Translations under genes and position numbers: made by a program
Part shown: piece after piece, positions 8,347-15,773 of the stretch
How positions within the stretch are numbered: the first letter of the stretch is position 1
Layout: each line of letters begins with the position of its first letter
From: X23 sp050251575
Lineage (GTDB): Bacteria; Bacillota; Clostridia; SK-Y3
Direction of reading: 5' to 3'
Assembly: GCA_050251575.1 (NCBI GenBank)
Contig: JBFWMP010000023.1
Coordinates: forward strand, 1 to 28,544
Length of the DNA: 28,544 nt
The notes under the pieces: generated by a model
The model's database searches: none
What the model was told of the DNA's origin: nothing
The model's input: the letters and a program-made list of their open reading frames with translations, nothing else

Positions 8347-9438
8347 TTAAAGCTGGGGTGTCTTGTCATACCTATCTAACATTTTTGACACCTTTGCAGC
8401 ATATTTAAGAAAATTAAATTTTTTATTTGTAAATATTTGTTTTCCAATAGGGGATTTAAGAAGTCTGACTAATGTATCATAATCATCATTATTCATTTTT
8501 TCTAATTTTTTTCGTAATGCCAATGAATCAAAATAGCTGGCTCTTAAAGTTTTCAAATGTTTTTCATATTTACCCTTGTCGCAGATATCTAATCCAGCAT
8601 AGATACCGGTAAGCATTGCTGCATTTTGACCGAAGCCTAAAAAAGGCATGATGGTACCAAAACAATTTCCGGTAAACAATATATTGCCTACTTTGCATTT
8701 ATCAGAAATACCTATTTGATAATTTGTTATCTGAAATTGGTCAGTGACACGAAATCTAAAATTAAAGCTGTTTAAGAAATTGGTCCACAGTTTGTCAATA
8801 TCATATTTCTTGTTGTGCTCATAATTAGGATAGCCGATTACTACATTAGCTTCCCGTGAATTAAAAGGAATAAGGTACGCATAACCTTGGGGTGCAAAAT
8901 TATTATTAAGCCAGGCAATAACAGTATGAGGATCGAAGGAGCCTTCTATCGTTGCACCCTTTAGATTAACACGAATATGCGTAGTATAGTTCTGAAGTTT
9001 TTCTGAATAGCTTCCATCACCGGTAGCTAAAACTAGTTTATCATAATCATATAGTAAATCTTCAATAGTCTTTTGGCTGTTGAAATAGATGCTCTTTTTT
9101 AGGTTTGCGGCAATCTGCTTTTCCAGAGAGTATTCATGCCTGCCTCTTATAGTGATATAGCCTACAAATGCTTCAATCTCTGCAGTTTCTTTTGGAGAAT
9201 TTATCATGATTTTATTAATGACGTTGGTTGCTTTAAGGTACAATCCATGCTCCATTGAAAGCAGTGAAAAGATATCTTGAACAGGCCGGTCCAGGATTTC
9301 CATAATTATTTCACCGTTTACAAATCGATCGCCTATGCAGGTTCTATCTTCAAATATGTCAAAATTATATCCGTATTTTTCTAAAATGTACGCACAAGTT
9401 AATCCGGACAAGCCTGCACCCATAATTGCAGCACGCAT
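8347..9438 (-). CDS. FAD/NAD(P)-dependent oxidoreductase, geranylgeranyl-reductase-like
   Basis: A 363-residue flavoprotein. The N-terminal dinucleotide-binding motif is GAGLSGLTCAYILEK (residues 7-21) with the acidic strand end FDIFED. A second nucleotide motif, VLATGDG, is near residue 137. A C-terminal FAD-contact segment (FTGNCFGTIMPFLGFGQNAA) follows. This order is that of the p-hydroxybenzoate hydroxylase/geranylgeranyl reductase superfamily. AAAGGTGG on the minus strand just before the start acts as ribosome binding site. It runs toward spoVR and away from the SAF-domain oxidoreductase gene at 9704. The substrate is not predictable; lipid or isoprenoid reduction is one option. Confidence 0.8.
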   Translation of the reverse strand: MRAAIMGAGLSGLTCAYILEKYGYNFDIFEDRTCIGDRFVNGEIIMEILDRPVQDIFSLLSMEHGLYLKATNVINKIMINSPKETAEIEAFVGYITIRGRHEYSLEKQIAANLKKSIYFNSQKTIEDLLYDYDKLVLATGDGSYSEKLQNYTTHIRVNLKGATIEGSFDPHTVIAWLNNNFAPQGYAYLIPFNSREANVVIGYPNYEHNKKYDIDKLWTNFLNSFNFRFRVTDQFQITNYQIGISDKCKVGNILFTGNCFGTIMPFLGFGQNAAMLTGIYAGLDICDKGKYEKHLKTLRASYFDSLALRKKLEKMNNDDYDTLVRLLKSPIGKQIFTNKKFNFLKYAAKVSKMLDRYDKTPQL

Positions 9439-9469
9439 ATTTACGCCACCTTTTTAATATTACTTAGAG

Positions 9470-9488
9470 TACATATATAGTTTATGTA
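9470..9488. promoter_or_regulatory. Possible LysR-type or other operator palindrome
   Basis: TACATA at 9470-9475 and TATGTA at 9483-9488 form a 6-bp inverted repeat with a 7-nt spacer, in the divergent gap between 9438 and 9704. The layout suits a LysR-type binding site, and a LysR gene lies downstream at 11416. AT-rich chance is a real alternative. Confidence 0.3.
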
Positions 9489-9528
9489 GAATAATACTAT
9501 TTAAACAGATCTATACATAAATATTGCT

Positions 9529-9557
9529 TTGAAAAAGATAAAATAACAATGCATTAT
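9529..9557 (+). promoter_or_regulatory. Candidate promoter for the SAF-domain oxidoreductase gene
   Basis: TTGAAA at 9529-9534 and CATTAT at 9552-9557 are 17 nt apart. The -35 is good and the -10 moderate. It would give a leader of about 140 nt. Confidence 0.4.
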
Positions 9558-9703
9558 GAAATTTTGGAATGACGTTGAATAACAAAAAGCAATTTTACAT
9601 ACAAATAGGTTTCAGATACAATATAACAATAAGGAATGTTTTAGAAAATTTATAGATATTCTGTGCAGTGTGTAATCTAAAAAAGGATAAAGGGGATTGT
9701 ATT

Positions 9704-11116
9704 ATGTTATATCATCATGCTTTTGAAAAGCTTGCAAAGCAAAGCAGTGTAAAAGCTGCATTGGTAGGGGGAGGGAATTATGGTACTGCTATTGTGACGC
9801 AATCTGTGTTCAATAAGTATTTGACTATTAATGCTGTTGCGGATACAAATATTGCGAATGCAAAAAAAGCATTTCGGGAAGCAAATATCCCAGACAGTGA
9901 TATTTGCTCTTGCAAAACCGTGTGTGAAGCTAAAGCAGCTATAAAACAAGGAAAATATGTGGTTACTGACAATCCGGATATCATTTTTGATCTTGATATT
10001 GATGTAGTAGCCGAAGCAACTGGCGTTCCTGAAGCTGGTGCGTATCATGCCAAATTGGCACTTGAAAAGAATAAACATCTAGTAATGATTACTAAGGATA
10101 CAGATTCTGTTATTGGGCCCGTATTATACAAAATGTTCAAGGAAAAGGATTTGGTTTACACGCCTGTTGATGGTGATCAGCCTGCACTGCTAATGCAGCT
10201 GGTAGAATGGGCCCGTATAATCGGGTTAGAAGTTGTTAGTGCTGGCAAATCACGTGACGGAGAATTTATATATGATGAAAAAGCAGGAACTGTCACGCAT
10301 CCAGCTGATGAAAAAAAAGGTATTCCTGAACCAGTAGTTGTAAATATTTCTCCTGAAAATGCTAAATATCTTGAATTCATACCCGAGGGCAAAGCTGAAG
10401 AATACTTACAAAAGAGAAACGAAATCCTTGGTGGACTTCCTAAAGCTGCAGGATTTGACTTTTGTGAAATTGTTATGATAGCTAATGCTACTGGTCTTTG
10501 TCCGGATGTGGAAACACTTCATCAAGGGACTTTAAGAGTAAATGAAATACCTATTGCTTACTGCAGTGAAAAGAATGGTGGGATATATAAAAAAGAGGGT
10601 ATTATAGATCTTATAACATGTTTGCGCCGTAAAGAAGAAGCAAGTATGGGCGGCGGCGTTTATCTTGTTGTAAGAAGTAATAACGCGTATTCTCAGATGA
10701 TTTTGACAACAAAAGGCCTTATAGGAAACTATGATAATTCGGTAGCTGTAATTGCCCATCCATATCATCTGTGTGGAGTGGAATCTTCTACATCTCTGAT
10801 GAGTGCTGCAATGCTTGGAATTGATACCGGAGCTAAAGAATATATTCATAGATTTGATCTTGCTCGAAGAGCAGCAAGGGATCTTTCAGCTGGTACTGTT
10901 TGCGGTACTGATCGTGATACGAACTTGCAGTCATTCATTGCTCCGGCTGCAAGAAAATCTGGTTCTAGCCCAATTCCTGCGCATATGCTCAACGGTAATA
11001 AACTTAAAGTTGATGTAAAGGCGGGCAGCGTTATTACTTATGATATGGTAGAGGAACCGGCGAATTCTGTTCTTTGGGATTTTAGGAGAAGGCAAGAAGA
11101 ATTCTTTCTCAAATAA
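9704..11116 (+). CDS. NAD(P)-binding oxidoreductase with C-terminal SAF domain (COG4091-like)
   Basis: A 470-residue predicted dehydrogenase related to homoserine dehydrogenase. Residues about 16-30 hold the Rossmann motif ALVGGGNYGTAIV. A DVVAEATGVPEAGAYHA segment around residue 105 is the usual second NAD(P) contact. The C-terminal part from about residue 420 (KLKVDVKAGSVITYDMVEEP) looks like a SAF domain. Brucella DRL, a DXP-reductoisomerase-like enzyme, belongs to this broad family, and other members occur beside acid-sugar genes, so the substrate is open. ATG at 9704 is chosen over an in-frame GTG at 9668 because AAGGGG at 9690-9695 spaces well. A terminator follows, then a LysR gene that may control it. 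Confidence 0.8.
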   Translation: MLYHHAFEKLAKQSSVKAALVGGGNYGTAIVTQSVFNKYLTINAVADTNIANAKKAFREANIPDSDICSCKTVCEAKAAIKQGKYVVTDNPDIIFDLDIDVVAEATGVPEAGAYHAKLALEKNKHLVMITKDTDSVIGPVLYKMFKEKDLVYTPVDGDQPALLMQLVEWARIIGLEVVSAGKSRDGEFIYDEKAGTVTHPADEKKGIPEPVVVNISPENAKYLEFIPEGKAEEYLQKRNEILGGLPKAAGFDFCEIVMIANATGLCPDVETLHQGTLRVNEIPIAYCSEKNGGIYKKEGIIDLITCLRRKEEASMGGGVYLVVRSNNAYSQMILTTKGLIGNYDNSVAVIAHPYHLCGVESSTSLMSAAMLGIDTGAKEYIHRFDLARRAARDLSAGTVCGTDRDTNLQSFIAPAARKSGSSPIPAHMLNGNKLKVDVKAGSVITYDMVEEPANSVLWDFRRRQEEFFLK

Positions 11117-11243
11117 ACTATCCTGCAAATAGATTGAGAGGGATTTGGAAGACAGGAAAAATGGACAGAACTACATTTACAAATGTGCTGACTTATTTAT
11201 CAGCTGTTGTTGAATATTTTGAAATATAATATGAGAATTCAGG

Positions 11244-11288
11244 GAGCATCGCAAACTACGTAAAAAATAGTTTTGGATGCTCTTTTTT
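11244..11288 (+). terminator. Terminator downstream of the SAF-domain oxidoreductase
   Basis: GAGCATC at 11244-11250 pairs with GATGCTC at 11276-11282, and an inner AAACTA/TAGTTT pair (11253-11258, 11268-11273) extends the stem across a small internal loop. TTTTTT follows at once. It isolates the LysR gene. Confidence 0.85.
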
Positions 11289-11323
11289 ATATAATAACTT
11301 TTTATCAGAATAAGCAGTTATGC

Positions 11324-11352
11324 TGGAATTTAAGCTTGCAATTTGATATAAT
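11324..11352 (+). promoter_or_regulatory. Candidate extended -10 promoter of the LysR gene
   Basis: TATAAT at 11347-11352 is preceded by TGA (an extended -10). A weak -35, TGGAAT at 11324-11329, is 17 nt upstream. The start codon follows at 11416. Confidence 0.55.
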
Positions 11353-11415
11353 CATGATTGGGTTATATAAAGAATTTGGATTAATACAGACTTTGGAATT
11401 GAAGGGGCGTTTTCC

Positions 11416-12282
11416 ATGAAAGAAAGTGATTGGGTTATTCTCGATACATTATATCGGTATCCAAATATCACTAAAGCTTCAAGTGTTTTATTTATGACAC
11501 AATCCAGTTTGACAAAACGATTACAAAAGATCGAATCAAATTTCAATACGGCCATTGCGACCCGCAATCCAAAGGGTATTACCTTTACACCACAAGGAGA
11601 ATATTTGGCTCGGAAGGCAAGTGAGCTATTGGCACAATTTAAAGAAATTCAACAGCAGGTTATGAAAATGGACGATGGCAGTATAGGTACCATAAAAATG
11701 TGTACTACTAATTCTTTTGGTCGTTTTACACTACCGTCTTTATTACAAAAATATAAAACACTACATCCTAAAGTTGACTTTGATATCATCAGTGGTTTAA
11801 GCAGTGACGCTGTTAGGATGGTACGAAATGAAGAGCTTTACATCGGATTTATAAGAGGTTATCACAAGTTTGAGGGGATAAAACACCTGATGTCGGTAGA
11901 TCAATGTTATATTGTATCCAAAAAAGAGATTGAGCTGGATGAATTGCCTTATATTCCCCGCATTGAATACGTATTAGATATCTCTACTATAAAATTTTTG
12001 GACAAATGGTGGTATGATAATTTCACGGTACCACCGCTTAAAGGGATGACTGTAAATCATGGTGACACCTGTCGTGAGATGATTGCAAATGGGTTCGGCT
12101 ATGGTGTTTTTCTAGTACCTGAGTTCATTGATAGCACTAATGACTTATTTAAAATGCCCATGCGTACAAACGATAACAAGTTTTTGACGCGCAAAACATG
12201 GATGATTTGCAATAGTGATTCTTACAAAATCCCTTTGGTGAAGAATTTTGTTGATTTCATCAAAGATACTGTTTGCCTATAA
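11416..12282 (+). CDS. LysR-type transcriptional regulator
   Basis: A 288-residue LysR-family DNA-binding regulator. Residues 1-60 form the winged helix-turn-helix (NITKASSVLFMTQSSLTKRLQKIE is the recognition region), followed by a coiled linker and a periplasmic-binding-protein-like effector domain beginning near residue 92 (IGTIKMCTTNSFGRFTLPSL). Length is normal for the family. GAAGGGGCG before the ATG is the ribosome binding site. It has its own promoter and is flanked by the SAF-domain oxidoreductase upstream and the Gcl-like gene downstream, both in the same direction; either could be its target. The effector is probably a small carboxylate, but nothing in the sequence fixes it. Confidence 0.92.
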   Translation: MKESDWVILDTLYRYPNITKASSVLFMTQSSLTKRLQKIESNFNTAIATRNPKGITFTPQGEYLARKASELLAQFKEIQQQVMKMDDGSIGTIKMCTTNSFGRFTLPSLLQKYKTLHPKVDFDIISGLSSDAVRMVRNEELYIGFIRGYHKFEGIKHLMSVDQCYIVSKKEIELDELPYIPRIEYVLDISTIKFLDKWWYDNFTVPPLKGMTVNHGDTCREMIANGFGYGVFLVPEFIDSTNDLFKMPMRTNDNKFLTRKTWMICNSDSYKIPLVKNFVDFIKDTVCL

Positions 12283-12620
12283 GAGATAAACTCTATATAT
12301 TACATATCATAAACGAGTAAATTTTACACATCCACATATTTTCAGGTTCAGCAAATGAAGAAAACATTTAATATCTTATGCCATACACTTCTTCTTTAGT
12401 TTCTATCGTATATATTTCTAAAATGATTAAAGAAATATTCTTTATCTATGTCTTTTATTAATTATTAATATTCTAATTTTAATATATGCTACACTCATTA
12501 CCATAAAGCATCTATTTTCTAATGTCTATCAATATTTTTTGATAATTCCAACGTGTTAGGTTGATTGAGAAAAGAGTATTCTACAAAAAATCATTGTTTA
12601 TAATTTATCGACAATTTTTA
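12283..12620. other. AT-rich gap between the LysR gene and the Gcl-like promoter
   Basis: No gene is supported. A weak GAAGAA/TTCTTC pairing around 12357-12400 could be a remnant or a poor terminator of the LysR gene. No clear T-tailed hairpin, tRNA or riboswitch is seen. Confidence 0.5.
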
Positions 12621-12648
12621 TTGACAAATTAAAGTATTGTGGTATTAT
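12621..12648 (+). promoter_or_regulatory. Promoter of the Gcl-like/aldolase unit
   Basis: A consensus TTGACA -35 at 12621-12626 and TATTAT at 12643-12648 are spaced by 16 nt. The same hexamers and spacing recur before the pdxA-like gene at 15562-15589. Confidence 0.8.
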
Positions 12649-12664
12649 ATAAATATAAATAACA

Positions 12665-12690
12665 TGAAATTACATTTCATATAGTAAAAT
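12665..12690 (+). promoter_or_regulatory. Predicted IclR operator, site 1
   Basis: Three alternating half-sites: TGAAAT (12665-12670), ATTTCA (12674-12679) and TAAAAT (12685-12690), with gaps of 3 and 5 nt. It begins 22 nt after the -10 start and ends just before the ribosome binding site of the Gcl-like gene, so bound protein would block transcription. The arrangement is shared with 15604-15629, 18838-18863 and 20663-20688. Assignment to the IclR protein at 17884 is inference. Confidence 0.65.
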
Positions 12691-12705
12691 TCAAGGAGGT
12701 TTCAA

Positions 12706-14376
12706 ATGAAAGTAGCTGAAGCATTTGTTAAAATTATTGAAAAAGAAGGCATAGTTGATGCCTTCGGAATTCCGGGAGCAGGGATTAACCCGGTTTACAA
12801 GTACCTTGAGAATAGCGGTATTAGCCATTACACTATGCGACATGAAGAAGCTTGTGTTCATGCTGCTGATGCGTATTACAGAGCATCTCAGAAGATAGCT
12901 ATGGCAATATGCACTTCGGGACCGGGTGCTACCAATTTTGTTACTGGTATGTATACGGCCAATATTGACTCAATTCCAGTTCTTGCAGTAACAGGTCAGG
13001 CAAATACCTGGCAATTTAAAATGGATCCTTTTCAGTGTGTAGATATTGCAAAAATATGTGAAACAGTTGCAAAGAGGACATACTGCGTCACCGATGCTAA
13101 GCAATTTCCAGAAATCATGAAAGAAGTTTTTATGCTCATGCGCAGTGGAAGACCTGGACCTGTGCTTATTGATCTACCTCTTGATATTCAAATGACAGAA
13201 ATCGATTTTGATATTGAGAGCTATGTTCCTGCTACATATGATGTTCCAAAGCCTAAAGGAGAAGACATTGCAGCAGCAGTGGATATGCTTTTAGGGGCGA
13301 AATCTCCAGTTATGATTATGGGTGGCGGAGTGATGTTTTCACATAGTGAAATTAAGTTTATAAAACTTGCGGAGACATTAGGAGTACCTGTAGTTACTAC
13401 ATATATGGCTAAGGGCGGCATTCCGCTTGAGCATCCTTTGAATGCCGGTCATGTAGGAATTCAAGTCGGTCAGCCTATTGGAAACAAGGTGTTCTTAGAA
13501 TCAGATCTTGTATTAGGTATTGGTTGTCGTTTTGTTGATAGACATACAGGTGATCTTAAAACCTATCGTGAAGGACGCAAATTTATTCATGTAGATATTG
13601 AACCTACCCAAATAGGAAAAGTAATTGAACCCGACCTTGCCATCGTTGCTGATGCAGCACTTGCTATAGATGCACTTCAACAGGAGTTCGATAAACGCGG
13701 CAATGGCAAACTGGAGCTTGATATAGTAAAGTCACTTCCTACTTTGCGTACAGAGCTTGAACGTAAGACCGATTATGATGCTGTTCCAATTAAACCGCAT
13801 AGAGTATTTGGTGAAATAAACAAAGCATTTGATGCGGATACAATGTTCACAGTAGGTTGTGGAATCACTCAAATTTGGTCCGGCCAGCTTCAAAAGATTG
13901 ATAAACCAAGAAAGTACCTGCCATCAGGCGGAGCAGGAACTCTTGGCTTTGATATTCCAGCAGCATTTGGTGCAAAAGTTGCACATCCTGAGTGTCACAG
14001 TGTAACCGTACTTGGTGATTTTGGTTTTACTTTCATGGTTGAAGAAATTGCAGTTGCAGCGGCCTTTAAAAAGCCTATTATTGTTGTTATTGTTAACAAT
14101 GCATATCTTGGATTAATCAGACAAAATCAGAAAGGAGCATATGGATATGAATATGCTGTTGATATGCTCTATAATCAAGATGGCACAATGGACTATGTAA
14201 AAGTTGCCGAAGGATTCGGATGTGCGGGTGAACGTGTACTTAAACCTGAAGACATCGGTCCAGCACTTGAGAGAGCTAAAAAAAGTGATAAGACATATAT
14301 CATTGATATCATCTGCGACCAAGATCAGTTATGTGATATGGGTGGTTCAATCGCTGCCATTAAGAGTTTTATTTGA
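12706..14376 (+). CDS. Glyoxylate-carboligase-like thiamine diphosphate enzyme
   Basis: A 556-residue ThDP enzyme of the acetohydroxyacid synthase/Gcl group, cytoplasmic. Recalled similarity to E. coli Gcl is strong over the FAD-type middle domain (HTGDLKTYREGRK, then HVDIEPTQIGKV) and the ThDP-binding end (LGDFGFTF, then VNNAYLGLIRQ). Gcl joins two glyoxylates to tartronate semialdehyde and CO2. One difference matters: E. coli Gcl has Val51 where most ThDP enzymes have the catalytic Glu, whereas this protein reads RHEEACVHAADAYYRA and keeps Glu47. It could therefore be a Gcl variant or a different 2-oxoacid carboligase. AAGGAGG at 12693-12699 sets the start. An HpcH/HpaI aldolase gene follows, and the promoter carries a predicted IclR operator. 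Confidence 0.8.
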   Translation: MKVAEAFVKIIEKEGIVDAFGIPGAGINPVYKYLENSGISHYTMRHEEACVHAADAYYRASQKIAMAICTSGPGATNFVTGMYTANIDSIPVLAVTGQANTWQFKMDPFQCVDIAKICETVAKRTYCVTDAKQFPEIMKEVFMLMRSGRPGPVLIDLPLDIQMTEIDFDIESYVPATYDVPKPKGEDIAAAVDMLLGAKSPVMIMGGGVMFSHSEIKFIKLAETLGVPVVTTYMAKGGIPLEHPLNAGHVGIQVGQPIGNKVFLESDLVLGIGCRFVDRHTGDLKTYREGRKFIHVDIEPTQIGKVIEPDLAIVADAALAIDALQQEFDKRGNGKLELDIVKSLPTLRTELERKTDYDAVPIKPHRVFGEINKAFDADTMFTVGCGITQIWSGQLQKIDKPRKYLPSGGAGTLGFDIPAAFGAKVAHPECHSVTVLGDFGFTFMVEEIAVAAAFKKPIIVVIVNNAYLGLIRQNQKGAYGYEYAVDMLYNQDGTMDYVKVAEGFGCAGERVLKPEDIGPALERAKKSDKTYIIDIICDQDQLCDMGGSIAAIKSFI

Positions 14377-14420
14377 AGTGATATGATTCTGTGATTAGAT
14401 ATAAAAAACAATTTATTCCA

Positions 14421-14464
14421 GCAGTTCTTTTTAATTTACTGCACAGTAAATTAAAAAGAACTGC
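14421..14464. repeat. 44-nt near-perfect palindrome between the Gcl-like and aldolase genes
   Basis: Arms 14421-14441 and 14444-14464 are exact reverse complements over 21 bp around a CA centre. There is no T tract after it on either strand, so it is not a standard terminator. It lies 44 nt past the upstream stop and 34 nt before the aldolase ribosome binding site, so an RNA stem that stabilises or splits the transcript is plausible. Confidence 0.85.
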
Positions 14465-14514
14465 AAAAAACTAAAAATTATTATTAAAAACTGAAGTGTG
14501 AGGAGAATTAAATT

Positions 14515-15279
14515 ATGTTATTAAAAGAAAAATTAATGTCAGGGAAAAAGATTTACGGAACAATGTTAAGAGTTGTTCGAAATCCTGCCGTATGTTATAT
14601 CGCTAAGAATAGTGGATTGGATTTCGTAATGTATGATTGCGAACATTCAAATTATAATATGGAGACCTTACATGACTTGTTTTTAACAGGGAATGCATTA
14701 GGACTTGAAAGTTTTCTTCGTGTTCCTAATCTTTCTAAAGATTATATATCAAGAGCGCTTGATCAAGGTGCACGCGGTGTAATGAATCCCATGACTGAAA
14801 CAGCTGAAATGGCGAATAAACTTGTTAAATATTCAAAATATCAACCTATAGGCGGCAGAGGCTTTTCAGGTGGAATTGCGCATGTTGATTATGATATGAC
14901 TAGAAAACATTCTGAGGTTATGGAGCAAGCTAATAACACAGTCATCACTATAGCACAAATTGAAACTAAATTATCAGTAGATAATGCAGAAGCCATTGCA
15001 GCAACACCGGGAATTGACGCTCTTTTAATCGGACCTAATGATCTTTCCATCTCTCTAGGTGTACCTGGCGACTTCTTTAATAAGATTGAACTTGATGCAA
15101 TTGCTCATGTTGCCGCAGCGTGCAAAAAGAATAATAAAGCATTTGGTTTACATGCAGGTCCTAATCTTCTTGAAAAGTTCATTGATGATTTAACTCTTGT
15201 TATGATGCAATCTGACATTGATGTCTTAGCTGGCGGATTTAAAAATATTAAGCAAACTTGCGTCAATCTTTCTAAGTAA
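14515..15279 (+). CDS. HpcH/HpaI family class II aldolase
   Basis: A 254-residue metal-dependent aldolase of the HpcH/HpaI/GarL family, which cleaves 4-hydroxy-2-oxo acids to pyruvate plus an aldehyde. Active-site residues align by position with E. coli HpaI: His44 (DCEHSNYN), Arg69 (FLRVP), Glu150 (AQIET) and Asp176 (LIGPNDLS). Length is typical. GAGGAG near 14498 is the ribosome binding site. It follows the Gcl-like gene with a 138-nt gap holding a large palindrome and probably shares its promoter. GarL of this family releases tartronate semialdehyde, the Gcl product, so the pairing is metabolically sensible. The actual substrate is not fixed by the sequence. Confidence 0.9.
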   Translation: MLLKEKLMSGKKIYGTMLRVVRNPAVCYIAKNSGLDFVMYDCEHSNYNMETLHDLFLTGNALGLESFLRVPNLSKDYISRALDQGARGVMNPMTETAEMANKLVKYSKYQPIGGRGFSGGIAHVDYDMTRKHSEVMEQANNTVITIAQIETKLSVDNAEAIAATPGIDALLIGPNDLSISLGVPGDFFNKIELDAIAHVAAACKKNNKAFGLHAGPNLLEKFIDDLTLVMMQSDIDVLAGGFKNIKQTCVNLSK

Positions 15280-15561
15280 AAAGGTCATAATTATGAATTG
15301 CTAATATTGGCTTTTTAACTATTGAGTATTGTAGTTTTTGCGTGCTGAGACTTTTTGTACATGAAATACTAGTTATGTAGTAGTATTTTCCTTCTATTTA
15401 TATATATTTTAACTTCCATCGTTCTTTACACAATGGAAGTTTTTTATTCTATTATTTTATTTAGATTTATTAAACCAATACTTCTTGCAATTAGTTATTA
15501 TAAGTGATATCTATAAACTTACGAAGTTTAGAATAATAGTATTCTAATTTACTAAAAAAAG
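15280..15561. other. Gap between the aldolase and the pdxA-like promoter
   Basis: It holds a small AAATACTA/TAGTATTT hairpin (15364-15371, 15381-15388) and the terminator listed separately. The rest is AT-rich with no gene supported. Confidence 0.5.
15411..15446 (+). terminator. Terminator of the Gcl-like/aldolase unit
   Basis: AACTTCCAT at 15411-15419 pairs with ATGGAAGTT at 15433-15441, followed by TTTTT. It separates this unit from the pdxA-like unit. Confidence 0.85.
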
Positions 15562-15589
15562 TTGACAAGCAGATATTTTATGATATTAT
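15562..15589 (+). promoter_or_regulatory. Promoter of the pdxA-like/isomerase unit
   Basis: TTGACA at 15562-15567 and TATTAT at 15584-15589 with a 16-nt spacer, the same design as the promoter at 12621. The leader to 15774 is about 175 nt. Confidence 0.8.
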
Positions 15590-15603
15590 ATAATTACGAA
15601 TTA

Positions 15604-15629
15604 TAAAATTACATTTTACATATTAAAAT
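15604..15629 (+). promoter_or_regulatory. Predicted IclR operator, site 2
   Basis: TAAAAT (15604-15609), ATTTTA (15613-15618) and TAAAAT (15624-15629), with the same 3- and 5-nt gaps as site 1. It starts 20 nt after the -10 start. The TAC between the first two half-sites is identical to site 1. Confidence 0.6.
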
Positions 15630-15773
15630 CGATAACGATTAGTTGTTTTTTATTAGGAAAGAGGAGGTCAGTGTTTTTTTATTAAAAACTTGAAGTCTTT
15701 AATAGACAAACTGGTTAGTCTGTTTGAAGAGTAAATGGATTAACACAAACAATAATTTTAGGAGGTAGGGATA

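Noticed and set aside
11173..11186. ACATTT-AC-AAATGT palindrome after the SAF-domain oxidoreductase
   Set aside because: Short, AT-rich, not near a promoter and unlike the regulon operator; likely chance.
12706..14376. Reading the ThDP enzyme as acetolactate synthase for branched-chain amino acids
   Set aside because: Its middle and C-terminal segments match Gcl better, no small regulatory subunit gene is near, and the neighbours are catabolic.
15661..15685. A four-codon leader peptide (GTG TTT TTT TAT TAA) behind AGGAGG in the pdxA-like leader
   Set aside because: Too short to distinguish from chance in an AT-rich leader, and no attenuator pair could be defined.
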